DNA of 64,000 nt from Megamerina dolium (GCA_963854835.1 OY978527.1:20738557-20802556); one strand, 5' to 3'. Counted from the stretch's first letter, positions 11,030 through 25,259 are shown. Notes: a model not told the origin generated them from the sequence alone. Made by a program: numbers and translations.

Positions 11030-11295
11030 GTGATCAGCGTCGCTTAAATTTTCAAATTAACCATGTCCGCCCGTCCATCCGTCTGTCTGTCACCTGGCTG
11101 ATTCGGTCCTTAACTTGAGCAAATATTTAGCTATTTTGATGAAATTTGGCATAAGTAGCCTATGATCCAAAGGTACGGAGGGGATTGATATTGGACATGA
11201 TCGGTCAATAACCACGCCCACACGATGCATTCAAAGCGACTGACCACGCAATTTTCAAAACTCTTAACTTGCTATAACTCACTTCCAGACGTTAT
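11030..11295. repeat. Dispersed dipteran-type repeat (CACGCCCAC class)
   Basis: It holds the phrases CCATCCGTCTGTCTGTCACC, TTTTGATGAAATTTGGCATA, GGTCAATAACCACGCCCACA and CTTGCTATAACTCACTTCC. This layout recurs in loosely similar form across fly genomes (recalled) and resembles the units at 26940-27310 and 34130-34870. No coding capacity. Confidence 0.45.
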
Positions 11296-11299
11296 ATTA

Positions 11300-12519
11300 A
11301 GCTGAAGTGAGTGGCGAAAATCTCCTCGGTTAGAGGTTGTACGTTGGGTTTGAGACCCGCCACATAAAAAAATTCCCCCAATGAAAAAAACAGATATGCC
11401 TCGGATAAGGACTACCGCTTTTGTTGATGACCCCCGCAACGATTTACGGATATGCACCTGGAATGTCCGGTTCCTTTATAGGAAGGGTGCCTCTATCCAG
11501 CTGGTTGATGTCATCGAAAAATACAGAGCTGACATCACCGCTCTCCAGGAAATGCGATGGACGGGACAGGGATGCTCCAAAAGAGCGTCCTGTGAAGGCA
11601 CGAATTAGGATGTGGATTTTTGGTCAGCAAGAGACTACGACATCTTGTCTCACAGTTCACTCCTGTGAACGAACGGCTGGCCACAATCCGCATCAAGGCA
11701 AAATTCTTCAACATCAGCCTTATATGTGCCCACGCTCCGACGGATGAGAAGAACAATGTGACCAAGGAGAGCTTCTTTCAGCGCCTCGAAGAAGCTTATG
11801 ACCGCTGCCCCCGCCACGATATCAAAATCGTGCTTGGCGACTTTAATGCCAGGGTGGGCAAGGAAGGTACCTTTGGTCCAACTGTCGGAAAATTCAGCCT
11901 CCACAAGAACACCTCCGATAACGGAATGAGGCTGATCGACTTCGCCGCAGCACGAAACATGGTAATTGGGGGTACCAGATTCCAGCATCTCGACATCCAC
12001 AAACCGACATGGCTGTCTCCAGATCAATGTGCAAGAAAACAAATTGATCATGTGGTGATTGACGGAAGGCATGCTTCCAGTGTGATGGACGTGAAAGCGA
12101 TCCTTGTTGCAGCTAAGGTGCGCACACGTTTATGTGTTGCAAATAACAAGAGAAGTCCCATACAGAGAAAGCTCGACGTCAGTAAGCTGCGATCACCAGA
12201 GACAGCAGACGCATTTGCCACTCGACTATCGGATCTACTTATGCAGAACACTCCCCCACTAGATGATACATGCGCACGGTGGACAGATATATCCCACTCC
12301 ATTACTACTGCTGCCGAGGAGGTAATCGGTTATTACCGTCGTTTGAGGAATGAGTGGTATGATCAGGAGTGTCGCGACGCTACCGCAGAGAAAGACGCCG
12401 CCTACAGAAAAACCCTGCGTGCAGGCGCAACGCGAGCTGTCAAGGAGCGGTACAGAGAGAAAAGGAGTGCAGAGAGACGTATTTTCAGGCGCAAGAAAAG
12501 AGAACAAGAAAGACGCGAG
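11300..12519 (+). mobile_element. RTE-like LINE copy: 5' region, endonuclease and linker, no RT
   Basis: The best-preserved 5' half in the window. The start MPRIRTTAFVDDPRNDLRIC leads into CTWNVRFLY, the classic beginning of an AP-type endonuclease. After one frame break (11605-11620) come LICAHAPTDEKNN, LGDFNARVG, GGTRFQHLDIHKPTW, QIDHVVIDGRHASSVMDV, and then the linker NEWYDQECRDATAEKDAAY. Relative to 1084-2625, roughly 30 bp are deleted so that the catalytic SDH is lost (DVKAILVAAKVRT). Homology stops near 12519, before the RT. A missing 3' end is not what target-primed reverse transcription leaves, so a later deletion or rearrangement removed it. Confidence 0.85.
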
Positions 12520-15299
12520 TGTGTTAGTGATTATTTGCTTGACCTATAAGCAACTGTGATATGAAGCCATTCGTTTTTTGTGTAAGGCAACATTCAATAT
12601 TTAATGCAGTTCTGCGTTACAGCGTTGGATTTTGAGAAAATAACATATAACGCAATTTGGACTCTAACGAACCAGATCAGAGAAATTAAAAGTAACATAA
12701 TGGACGACTATACCTATAGAATGGAGGTGTATGTACAGAAAACAATAGCCAGATTAAACTTTTGATTCTTTATTTTAAATTACGTTTTCTTTCGATTTAT
12801 GTGAAAGGATATTCAAAAAGTTTAAGATTTACTTAACGAGACATTTTTATTAGGGATTAGTCTAAATTTGATGCAAAATTGTATTTTTATGTTCAATTTC
12901 GTCTCGGTAAACAGTTTTTTTTCGGTTTTAAGTATTTATTCAGATGGAATGTATATAGCAAAAGTTAATTAATCCTGTTTTGCTAAGTAACAATTCAAAT
13001 AATTGTAATTTGAAAATTCCAAGTCATGGTTTCTATTTAGGGTTTATGCATATTTTGAGTTAATACGTGTTCTTCTCTTCTGTAGCGTGTGATGCTACTA
13101 CTATTATCAGAAATACTATTATACATAAAGCGATTATATACAAAATACTACAAAATACTACAAAATACTATTAATATACATTTGCTTTTACTACTCTTAG
13201 TACTATTAATATTATTTACTAGATATAGATACGGTTGTACTAAAAATTGTCTAAAATCTTACATTTAGTACTATATATAATAGTATTACAATCATTTGTT
13301 ACCATTACTATTAAATCACTATTATTTACTAGGTGCTACTATAACTACTACTACTACCATCGCCATATGTCTAGCTTTGTGCATTTAACTGTCGGCGTAT
13401 ATACTTGTACAAATATATATAACTGCAGTGCGCATGCGACGCATTTTCATTGCAATTTTGTACATAAATAAGGGTATATGAAAAGGTCTCCCTTATACTT
13501 ATGTATTATACATACAAGCGCGAGTATACAGAAAGGAGTATGTTGCAATCAACAATTAGCCTATATGCATCTGAGCATATTGACTACGTATCCAAGCACA
13601 CATTCAATATATTTTATAATATATCACACACAAACGCATCAAAGCTATGAGTATGAGTACACCAAAACGCATGCATTCATTGCATTGGCTGCATACGATT
13701 TATTCGTAAGCTTTTTATATGTATGTTTGCTCATGTGTATGTGTACAATGATACAAGTGCAACATCGTTACTCCATTGATATTGATGTCTATATGAATCA
13801 TATTATTCAAAATCACATCCATATTGTCGTTGTTCAGAGTCCCAGTACCTTTTTTTCAAATAAAAACTAAGACAGCAAAATCCTCCTCATATATAAAGTT
13901 GTGTGCATATTGCATGTTATTTTTTTCTGCTTGAAATTTAACTGTATGTCCACTTAGTTGTTGTATTTCTTGTGTTTACATGGCTCTTCTATATCTTATT
14001 GACAGAATCATCAGCAACATCATCATTATCATCGTCAGCATCACAATCAGCATCATGATTAACATCTGTACTGCATTACTAGCTTATGAGACATACATAA
14101 CAAACACGCATATATATACACACATTCCTTGAGTAGTGCCAAGGGGTTAACTTTTCGTTGAAGTGGTTAGATGGATAAGTGTATGGATGGATGGATTCAT
14201 CACATTTCGTTTAGGAGATTTCTTTTTTATACTTTTTTTTTAAGTTCGTGTGATTTATTTCTTGTCACTTTTCATGTTCCTTTTTGTGACCCAAGTTTGT
14301 TGCTTTTTTACAAGGATATTTGCGTACCTCTGCATTACGTATCGTATCAGAATGGTTCAAGAGGTTAGTGATTTTTTTATCTGTTGCAAGTATATGAATA
14401 TGCTTCTAGAAAACAATATTGGGTTGTACCCATATTATGTACTAATAAGTTTTTGTCAACATCATTATCATCATCATTTGATAATTTGTGGGTATTTTAT
14501 TTTTAATGAGGATACTGGTAGGAAGATAATAATGGTTATGATGTTGAAGTTATTCCTTTTGAAAACTAAATATACATATGCGACTACTGGGTGTATCATA
14601 CCAGAACACCAATCTGGAAAAAATCGTTGATATTCTTAGACATTGAAATAATTATAAAAAATACGTTAAATCATAGAAATTAGTTTTATATGAACTTTAA
14701 TGTATATTCTTAATTGATGAAGGCGGCGAGCCAATTATTTAATTTGACAGTGTACATATACACTTATAATGTTATTTTTCAGCAGGAGTATCTGGAAAAA
14801 TCGATCTTTTTATTTTCTTACACAGAACTGTACATAATGTAATTCCAAAATATATACTATATATATTGTATTATTGTATTTCCTATAAAATTTTTCTGAA
14901 AACCCGAATTCCCAAATTCGTATCATCTTTTCATTGAATTGCTCCTCATAAAATATGTTATAATACATATTAACAATGATCATAGATATTATTGATCAAA
15001 ATCACGATCTGAATATTTTTTAGTCCCTCTGTCTTTCCATCTCTATTCCTAAACGCATTATAACTGCAGAATTTATAAAGTGATCGAGCTGAAAAATGGA
15101 CAAGATATTGTATATTCGAAAATGAGCGCAATCGCAGGAAAAGCGCTAACACTTTGTGTATGAAAATATAAAGTAATCAAACCAAAACTTGATGTGCAAA
15201 GTTGCAGTAGTTTTACCACCGAAGGATGTATTAGTAAGTGGGAGTAATTGAGTGTAAACTAAAAATGAAACTCGTTTTTCTTATATTTGGAACGAGCTT
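12520..15299. other. Long non-coding stretch, simple-sequence rich
   Basis: I see no gene. 13140-13170 is a three-copy 11-bp tandem (CAAAATACTAC). 13090-13350 is saturated with TACTATTA-type motifs. 13980-14060 is cryptic (CAT/CAG)n. Open frames at 13247-13870 and 14171-14630 have skewed composition (H, Y, I, C) without domain signals. Confidence 0.5.
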
Positions 15300-16275
15300 T
15301 ATTTAACTAAATATGTTCCGTTGTGATCGAAAATCTTTTGCCATTTCGGGGTAAAGTCATTATTAGGTTTGTGTAGAACATTTTGGTTATCTGAGCGAAA
15401 AACAGATTCAAGTGCATTTTGCACGCCTCTATGGAATTTAAATTTACACCATTAAGAGAGTTCTGCAGAGATCGAAACAAATGGTAATCAGAAGGTGCAA
15501 GGTTTGGGCTATGTGGTGGATGCATCAAAACTTCCCAGCCAAGCTCTTTCAGTTTTTGCCGGGTCATCAAAGATGTGTGTGGTCTGACGTTGTCATGATG
15601 GAACACAACAAATTTTCTGTTGATCTATTCTGGCCGTTTTAATTGAATTGCTTGCTTCAATCTCATTAATTGTTGACATTAGAGATTAGAAACAGTTGAT
15701 TGACGAGGTTGTAGAATTCCCTTCCAATCCCACCAAAAACACAGGATTACCTTTCTTGGTGTCAAGCCTGGTTTTGTCACCGTTTTCGAAGCTTCACCTC
15801 GCTTCGTCCATGATCTTCTCCGCCCATTATTGTCCTACGTGATACAGTTTTCATCGCCCGTAATTATTCGCTTCAGAATTGGCTCGATTTCGTTTCGTTT
15901 TAGCAGCGAATCGGTAAAAGAAATTCGGTCCATTAAATTTTTCACTGTTAATTTATGTGGCACCCAAACATCGAGTTTCTTTGTGTATCCAGCTTTCTTT
16001 AAATGGTTGATATCTGTTTGGTGATGAAAACCTAGTTCTCTAGTAACGTACACGCTGCTTATGTGCCTTTCTTGCTCAATTTTTTCCATGATTTAATCGA
16101 CTTTTTAATTGATTGGTCGACAAGAGCGAGGCGCATCTTTAACATCAAAATTATCAGATTAAAAACGAGCAAGCCACTTCGCTGTTGTTCTTCTAGTTAC
16201 AGCACTGGCTCCATAAACTTCACACATTTTTACAGTAGCCTGCAACGCATTTTTACCTTTTCTGGAATATAATAG
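15300..16275 (-). mobile_element. mariner transposase pseudogene, D,D34D residues retained
   Basis: Minus strand, N- to C-terminus from about 16275 down. First HTH remnant: YSRKGKNALQATVKMCEVYG, RRTTAKWLARF. Second HTH: RHISSVYVTRELGFHHQTD, INHLKKAGYTKKLDVWVPH. Catalytic core: ITGDE (first D), WWDWKGI-type block, FHHDN (second D), RPHTS, then SPNLAPSDYHLF, whose D lies 34 residues after the second, the mariner signature. The tail SLQNSLNGVNLNSIEACKM is typical of the family. At least three frameshifts and stops near 15680 and 15640 kill it. I could not identify the terminal inverted repeats with confidence. Confidence 0.85.
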
Positions 16276-16737
16276 AAAAGCAAAATATAACGATAATATT
16301 CCGAATTTTCATAGTATAGCTAGTATAGATGCAATTATTATTACCAGACATGTTACATTTTAGATCCACCTACCGAGAATTTATTACCGAATTTTTACGA
16401 GCACCAAATATTTCCAAATGCTTATTTTCACTCTGGACCCCCAAAAATATAAAGCTATCGCATATACACTTATAAAATGGACGTAATCATATGAAAATCA
16501 CACCTCCCTACAATATAAAGGAATGTTGTTTGTTGTGAATAGATGTTTTCATAGTTTACGTGTGAATATAAGAAGCTGTGGAAGTAAAACTTGGCATATA
16601 ATGTTAGTATGGCCACAGGATGAATACATTATAAAATGAGTGGAATCAGATGATAATGGATTTCGAAAAAAAATTTATTCGAACTCTGTTCAATCATACA
16701 ACTAAGCGTTGGCAAAAATACATCTCTATAAAAATTA
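16276..16737. other. AT-rich spacer with diverged dispersed-repeat units
   Basis: Two loosely conserved units of the roughly 135-bp repeat type (AAAATATAAAGCTATCGC, then GAAAATCACACCTCCCTACA). No gene. Confidence 0.35.
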
Positions 16738-16905
16738 GACTTGGCCGATCTTTTCTTCCGATACTGTGAATTGTATTAAATTTTAACGATATTGGAAGAG
16801 ACCAATTTATATTAACCAATCTTGAATAGCAGAACTCTTGGGACATCATTTTTTCTGAGCTTTATAAGGACGTATTCAGAAGCTGTTTGATGACAAATTT
16901 ACACT
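16738..16905 (-). mobile_element. tRNA-derived SINE, copy H (old, headless)
   Basis: The minus-strand 3' half of the SINE body: TTGGCCGATCTTTTCTTCCG, then ATTGGAAGAGACC, GCAGAACTCTTGGGACATCA and TTTTTCTGAGCTTTATA match copy C read in the same direction. The tRNA-like head is absent and divergence is high, so this is the oldest-looking copy. Confidence 0.65.
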
Positions 16906-17890
16906 TGATGAACAAATGCTTTGTCTATCTGAAAGAATAATGCGGTTGTGTTGACAAAACCAAAATCTAATCTGTTTCCTTATGAAGGCTAATTAACTGA
17001 ACACTGAGTTGCGGTACAGCATTTTAGTTTCAACAAACATTTTCACGAAGTTGGAAATTACAACTTTGCATTACATTAGCATTAAATCGCTTCCCAGAAA
17101 CCATTTATGTCTAAATCTCATTAAACAATTTTTTTCTCTAAAACCTCAATAAACGTGGAAAAAATTGTTTTAGCGTTGATCTAAAATCTATTGAATTTCT
17201 AACATACCTTTGATAGAGAGGAGTTTTTGAGTTCTCGCTGTTTCCCGACACATAGCTTACTTTAGCCATTTGCCATTTGGCAATACTTCAGCCAATAGAC
17301 TCGAACCGTTGGTGTATGTCGGCATTTTAAACGCTTCAAAAACAATGATTTTAACACTAAACAATTTTTAAATGTGCACTACAGGAATTTCATTATGCCC
17401 AAAATCTTATAAACGCACCACTAACAACAGCGAAGAAATATTGATGATGTTCTCTTCTGAATCTATAGTTCGTATTAAATTTGGGTAAAACTAGGAGAGG
17501 ACTACTAGACGGGTCGTGACATTGCATTTTCGGTATAGAGCTCTTGCAACGTTTTTACGGGAAATTTTTTCTTTCGAAAAAATTGTTAATTTCTTGCTCA
17601 CATTTGGGAATCATTAGAAAAAATATAGTTTTGTTTTTTGTTAGAAAATTCAGTCCTGGAATCTGGCGCATAGAAGGTTACTACTGCCTGTGACGAGACA
17701 TATAAAGCAAACAACGAAATACGAGGAAGAAACTGGACGAAGCCCTATTTATATTTACGGCAAAACAAAACTTTTAGCATCCTCTTTTCACAATTTTAGA
17801 ACTTTCTGTTTATATTTCGTGGACGAGAAAAAAACATTCCTAACTTGAGAGATCGTCGTTTTCCTATTTTTAAATGTAGGTGTTTGCACG
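16906..17890. other. AT-rich spacer, no gene recognised
   Basis: No supported gene. A short coding-like stretch on the minus strand near 17230-17320 (MPTYTNGSSLLAEVLPNGKW) has no recognised relatives and soon meets a stop. Confidence 0.4.
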
Positions 17891-18228
17891 TGTGTGGGTG
17901 CCGTAGCTCTGTAGTTAGTGTGTTGATCTTCCGACGTGTAGATCGTGCGTTCAATCCCCGGCTGAAGCGCAACTTTCATATCGAAAGGACATTTTTTCGA
18001 CCGGTACCCACCTGTCGGCGAGCAATTGGCAATCCTTCCGGCTATTTGCTATGAAAAAGCTTCTTAGAAAAAGTGATAATACGAGGTGTGATGTTCAGAG
18101 GCGGATAATATAAGTAGGTCTCTTCTAATACTGTCTAAAATTTAACACGCACAACAGTACTGGACGAGAAACTCAGCCAAACTGCACTTTGGGGCCTCTA
18201 AGTGCCACATATTTATTTTATTTTTTAG
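17891..18228 (+). mobile_element. tRNA-derived SINE, copy B
   Basis: Full length but diverged. The head TGGGTGCCGTAGCTCTGTAG has a mutated A-box; the B-box is GTTCAATCCCCGG. The body includes CCACCTGTCGGCGAGCAATT and AAGTAGGTCTCTTCTAATAC. The 3' end is TTTGGGGCCTCTAAGTGCCA followed by CATATTTATTTTATT. Confidence 0.85.
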
Positions 18229-21200
18229 ATGTTTGTATGTATGTTTCATATGATCGAATTTCATCACTATTGTGGATGGCACCGAGTTGCTATTGTTTTT
18301 GTTGTTGTTATTCTTGTCATTTATGTTCGATATTAATGACACTCTGAATTCTGAATGAGGTTGTTTAGTTTAAGACCACTTCGGTATAGTATTTATTATA
18401 ACTTAACTTAGCTAAATTAGATGGAAACCGCAGTTGATGTTGTCAATGCAGTCGGCTAAAGATAGACATGACAGAAACTCCTTTTCGTCCTGCGAGAATT
18501 TGCAAAATTATGTGGAACATTAAAACGTTACTTTATAGTAAGTACAGGAATACATTGAAACAATTTTTTGAAAAGTTTTTTCTTTTACAAAAAGCTTTCA
18601 CAGAAACTTTAAGCACCTGAAAATCATTGATCTTAACTTTCAAACAAATGTAAGAGTTAAATGTTTGGTTCCCGAGTTGTACAAATATTACTGACCGCTC
18701 TGTCGCTTGGAAAATCTTAGCATGTATTGTGGAGCTGGAAGTTTCAAACGAAACTCTTATAGTAGATGCTAGTAGCCCAGCAATCAACGAAGTAGGTGTT
18801 TATTAGAAGAATAGTTCAACAAGTGCGAACTAGTAGCCGGTAGAGATCGGGGTTAGAAATATTTGAAGAAAACGCTGGGGAAGAAGAAATAATTGGAGTC
18901 GATTATACATTTCACTGTTCATAGTGTGATTCCTGGGCAATTATGAGATTATTTGTTGGTTTTCAAATGTTTTTAAGTCGATGGGTAAGAACGTTTTAAA
19001 AAAATGTTGGTTAGTAAAAACCGATGAGGGTTGGTCATGTAATTTAGTGAAAGTTATTAAAACATCAATTTTGTCGGGGAGATCATAGAAGGGGTATAGA
19101 CAGGAAAAATTGGGGAATTTGATAGACTCGAAAAAAGTGATTTTACAAATATTATTGCTTTCTTGTACTTAAAAGATAAAACAAATTTTTCATATTACAA
19201 TGTTCACGTGTTTTCCAACAATTACCTAGTTTTATGTACATAAGTAGACTTATAACTAACAAATACGACAATAGAAAAATTGGTACAAAAAAGAAATAAA
19301 TCAAATTTTCAAGGTTAATCCTACATATTTTTTTAACAATAGAATTCTTATTGCGATCTTCTTCCGTGTGTTTGTGTGTTTGCATATGCGCGCCAAAAAT
19401 CTATTTTCTCATCATCCAAGACAATGAAGCGACCAACCAACCAAACAACTATTTTTAAATATACAAACAGGCTATAGTAGCAGACGACCTAAATCCCAAC
19501 CGGGATATGATGATATGGATGTGTACTCGTAGATACATATATTTACTACATACACTGGTTCGTACACAAGATAAATTCTCACGCAATACAATACAATTCA
19601 TTACTAAATTGAGTTTGAATTAGACTAGGATGAGAAAGAGAATTGAATGCATTATCCTGGAGAATGGAATATTTCTACATGATATTACTTAATAGGAAAA
19701 AAAGCAAAAGAATGAGGAAGTAGTATCAGCACAACTACCTTTTGTCTTTTTCATTCACAAATTGTTGATACTCCATTCATCATCATCATCATCTAACATG
19801 GCTTATCCGAGATTGTGCTGATCTAATCAAAATCTAAAATAAAAATCAACATAAAAGCACAAACTGTCAAATCTGTAGGATACTTTGTTTGTTTGTTTGC
19901 TGTGAGAATTTAGTTAAGGATAATCGCAAAAACAGTTTTTGTTTCGCATAGAATTAGGTATTACCAAAAAAGTACAGTAGTGCTTTCATCTACTCGATGT
20001 GCGTGTGTTTGTGTGCGATTTAATCATTTAAGTGAACTTTGATACGAATGACAATGGATATGGATATGGGATATGGTAAATTATAAAAATTATATTACAC
20101 CTTGTATGTAATCTGCAAAATTTTCTGATCGAAATCAATAAGGATATAAGAGTATTTCGCACGCACCGTATACATATATATCAGATAAAAGAAATAGGTA
20201 ATTCAAACCAATAGCGGTTGCTGTAAATTACACTCCATTACAAATAAAGGAATCATTCATTCATGCGATCTCTTAAATTTGGAAATCGCATAAAATTTTT
20301 AAGTAAGGAAATACGAAATATAATTCCCTTATTTATATTTGCAACATATTTTCTCGAAAATAGTTTTACTCTTTGAACTTAAGCAAAAAACTACATATAT
20401 TTCCAATCGATTCACTGATTAGCATCCAATGGCACAAAATATGAATTAAAATTCGGTTTAATCCATATCGAAAAACGACTGAAAAAATCAACAAAAATAT
20501 AAATTGTAAACAAATAATATATATCAATTTATATGTTGTGTGTAGAGATCGATATTTTCCAAAGAAATGAAGGTATCGATGAGCAATTATAGGAAAATAC
20601 CGACATTTAAATTTGTTTCCAGTTCTAACTAAGTTGAAATCTGATAGGAATAGTGTAGGTATACCAGGTACGTCGTAGAGCTTGACACAGTTTTTGTGAA
20701 GTTCTGTTAGAAAGACAGTCAAAAACTAATCTTTGTGGGGCTGAATTGGCAAATCCGCCAAATCCGTTGTAAGGTCCCAAAATAGGAGAAGCAAAATATT
20801 GCAAAAATCGAAGAAGATTTTTTTCCTTTGCTTTGGGAATTTTTCTTGTTTTCCCCAATAATTTATTATGAATTATTCTTAGGGATTCGTAAAATATTGT
20901 TTAAACACTATAGGTTAGAGTCAACACTATAAATACTATATTTCAGTTCGGATGCTCTAAAGTCAATGTTTCTTCCTAATTGAAGAAAATTTCCACAAAC
21001 CCAAAAAATACGGAATTTGTCACATCATTTAGTTCAGCTTCCCCTAAAAAAATGCATACGATTTGCATTATTCTCAAAATCTACAAATACGGAGTTTTTA
21101 AATTCGGAAATATGTTTTTTATGGTACGAAAATTAAAACAGTAAAGCAGTATAGATACAAACGACTATATCTTCTGATCTGATGGTTTTTTCATACACTG

Positions 21201-22096
21201 CAACTGTCTCGTATTATTTTACTAATACAATTGCAATTTCTAATGCTGCGCCTAGTTGTCTCTTCAACTGTCTGTGATTATGAAGAAACTTAATCTAAAT
21301 TTAGAGCATCTCCCCACGGAAGAAAACGATGATGATAATTTAATTGTGTTTCTTTTTTTACGTATTGTCGTTAATATATTTTAAAGTTCATCAACCACAA
21401 ACGAAAGGCACATGCTAGACTTTAGACTAGGCGGGTATAGAATGGGGGCTAAAAATGCACAACAGCAATAAACAGCATCAGTTGACTGCCAACGAAATGC
21501 CGTTTATGCAATCAAATTGACTTCAGCCAGACACGGCTGATTTCTGGATTTTTGATTTCTTCTATATATCTTTATGATAATTAAAAATGAATTTCTCTCT
21601 TTTGAAGTGTAATAAAGCATATTTACATACGTAACATCTTACGATCGTTAAGCGGAACTATGTATTATGTACATGAGGAAATGATTTTGATAATTTTACT
21701 CAGCTCTGCTAAGGGTAAAGAACAATGTGAACATGTCATGGAGTTCATGCATCTATTAATAGTTCTGAAATTGATTATGCCTCAATTTTATGAATGAATT
21801 ACATGTATGGACGTAAGACGTAAAATATGGAGCCAACAAAAATTAGTTCTAATTCTATTCTATTCTGGCATTCTATCAATACAAAATTTAATATGTTTTC
21901 GTTAAATACGTATGTCATTCCAAAAGAATGTTATTTTACAATAGTAAGTGGAGTACGCAGTTACTTCAAGCGAAGGATTATGTAAAAATAATAAAAAAGG
22001 GGTGTCGTTTGTGATACTGCGTGGTTTTAGTTTCTGATCCCCTACAACTCTAACTAATTTGAGCTCTAACTATATGAGGTCTTTAACACTAACCAG
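18229..22096. other. Long non-coding stretch
   Basis: I see no supported gene and no transposon. Frames at 18533-18787 and 20366-20858 on the minus strand are open for 77-118 codons, but show no motif or homology I recognise. Simple motifs occur (CATCATCATCATC near 19780). The 5' side of 22097 shows intron-like features (CTAAC branch-type motifs). Confidence 0.4.
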
Positions 22097-22217
22097 GAGC
22101 ATACTCGTGTAACTATCCGGCCTGTGAAAATCCAGATTCGGTAGCACTCTGCACTTGCAGTGGACTGTTGCACAAATGCACATCAGTGAACGATTGTCCT
22201 TCCGTAATCCGCGTTAG
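22097..22217 (+). CDS. Candidate internal exon of a small cysteine-rich protein
   Basis: A 121-nt segment preceded by a splice-acceptor-like AACCAG, with CTAAC and CTAACT branch-type motifs 5-45 nt upstream, and followed by a strong donor, AG then GTGAGA. In the phase set by the first two bases it encodes 39 residues without a stop: AYSCNYPACENPDSVALCTC, then SGLLHKCTSVNDCPSVIRV. Six cysteines are arranged C-x4-C-x8-C-x-C-x6-C-x5-C, which suggests a disulphide-bonded secreted or extracellular module. Without splicing, the frame ends in TGA two codons later. I do not recognise the family and see no partner exon. It is the only host-gene-like coding signal in the window that is not a transposon. 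Confidence 0.45.
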
Positions 22218-23455
<1,238 letters not shown>

Positions 23456-25259
23456 CAAATTTATGTAAGTATATAAAAATTGATGTAGGTAGGATGTATG
23501 TATATGTTTTGGGAAAGGCTGCTTATATTTATTTGAAATTTTAATTCACATGCGCTAGCACACTGAAACCGTTGTTGTTTTTATTTTATACTCTTTTTAT
23601 CCTCTTTTTGGCTTTATACATATATGTGTATATATTTGCTTCACCTTTAAATTATGTCTTACTGCATGTATACAAGATATTTATATGAAAACTGAATCAA
23701 AATTGAAATTTATTGATTTTGATTTTTTTGTTTTTTCGTTTTTACTTTTTATTGCTGGTAGACCCTTTTACTTAGATGATTGACTGCACATTATTATGTA
23801 TGTATGTTTGAATGTATGGATGAATAAAATACCACAAAAATGATATTTGACTATTTAGAAAACCGCTTATATGTATATACACACGCGTAATAGGATGATT
23901 ATTGCATAGGGGCACAAACATTTAGAAAAATATCTGCATACATATGGAGGGTCACGCGGGTAAAATAAGCTCAACTGTAGAAAGTGCACATGTGTATATA
24001 CACTGAAATATGGATATATGATATGTGTAGGTATGTGGGATATATTTTGGGGTATCCTACAATATGTTGTTCTTGCTTTTTTTTCGGAAACACAAGAAAA
24101 TTACTTTTTCCCCAATATTTTTTGAACGAAAACACACTAAATATATATTATTTCAGCAATTAATTTCTTTTTTTTATCAAAATTATATTTTGAATCATGT
24201 TTTCTTATTTCTTCCTTTTTCGTTTGGCTTTTTTTTTTGTTAATTTGAGGTTATGTTGTACTATATGTACAGACACTTTCGCAATATGCACTATTTTAAA
24301 TTTAATTTTTTGAAATTAAATTTTAATTTTTTCAAAAATTGATTTGAATATAATATTCACATCTTTTCTCAAATATTTGTTTATGTTTTCTTACTTTAAT
24401 TTTTACAAATAAAAATGCTTCACAGAAAATACACGCACTATAAAATTATTTTTTTGTTGCGTTGGGATTCGTTTGAAAATGAAATTCGTTTATCGTTCTT
24501 CGTTCGTTCGTCGGCCGGTTAGGTTGGCTTTGATATTTTCTTGTTCTTTGGCTTCTTTTCTTTTATGCTACACTATTGTCTTCTTGTTTTTCTTCCTTTG
24601 CTTCTTCGAAGTGAAAAAGTAAAAGCAAAATGGCTGTTTTTGACTTCCACAAAGATGACAACGACTACAACGACGATGATGACGTTGATGACCGCAACGG
24701 TAGCTGCGACATGACAATGACAATGGAGACGACAGCGGCAACGACGATAGCGATTACGACGACGACGACGTAAACTACAACTATAACTACTTCGATGGCT
24801 ATGCAAAGACAAAAACTCGTTGTTGTTGTTGCCTTCTAATGACGATGAAGACGACGCCGATGATGATAATATGTAAGTATACGTACGATTTAGTAGACTC
24901 TTGCTAGCTAAATATGCTTGATATATTTTATGTAGTATGTATGAGTAGTTCTATACGCCTATGTGTGCGTAAACCTGCGATAGCGATATGATGCGGTACA
25001 ATGACTACAAAACTCTACGTTACGACGTTTCGTTGGTAAATGATGTGAAATATTTTACAACAACAACAACAACGACAGCAGCAACACCAGTGTCGACAAA
25101 CGATAACACTGTTATAGCTCTTGCTGCTTTTCTATTATGTACCTACAGTGGTGGCCACGAATTTAGCACGTTTTTTTTATAAGGAGCAAAATATGTATAT
25201 TCTTCATTTGTTAATTTCTAGGGAAGAAGTTTTTTTTTTATAAAAATAAACTTCACAAT
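23456..25259. other. Non-coding, cryptic simple sequence with a doubtful 47-codon frame
   Basis: T-rich until about 24450. From 24650 to 24870 it is (GAC/GAT/ACG)n-like. A 47-codon plus-strand frame at 24629-24772 (MAVFDFHKDDNDYNDDDDVD and onward, ending in a threonine run) has a fair start context (CAAAATGG) but is essentially the translation of the simple sequence. CAACAACAACAACGACAGCAG near 25055 is more of the same. No recognised gene. Confidence 0.35.

Noticed and set aside
11650..12072. 140-codon minus-strand frame opposite the RTE endonuclease (and similar frames at 1951-2430)
   Set aside because: Antisense shadow of the endonuclease; it recurs wherever the LINE occurs and carries no motif of its own.
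13478..13870. 130-codon plus-strand frame rich in Y, H, I
   Set aside because: Composition follows the AT/CA-rich DNA; no domain or splice signals.
17230..17340. Minus-strand exon MPTYTNGSSLLAEVLPNGKW
   Set aside because: Stops shortly after, no splice-site pair that keeps the frame, and no recognised family.
20366..20858. Minus-strand frames of 77-118 codons
   Set aside because: No conserved motif, AT-driven composition, overlapping frames with no start context.
24573..24812. 79-codon arginine/valine-rich minus-strand frame
   Set aside because: Reverse of the (GAC/GAT)n simple sequence; no motif.
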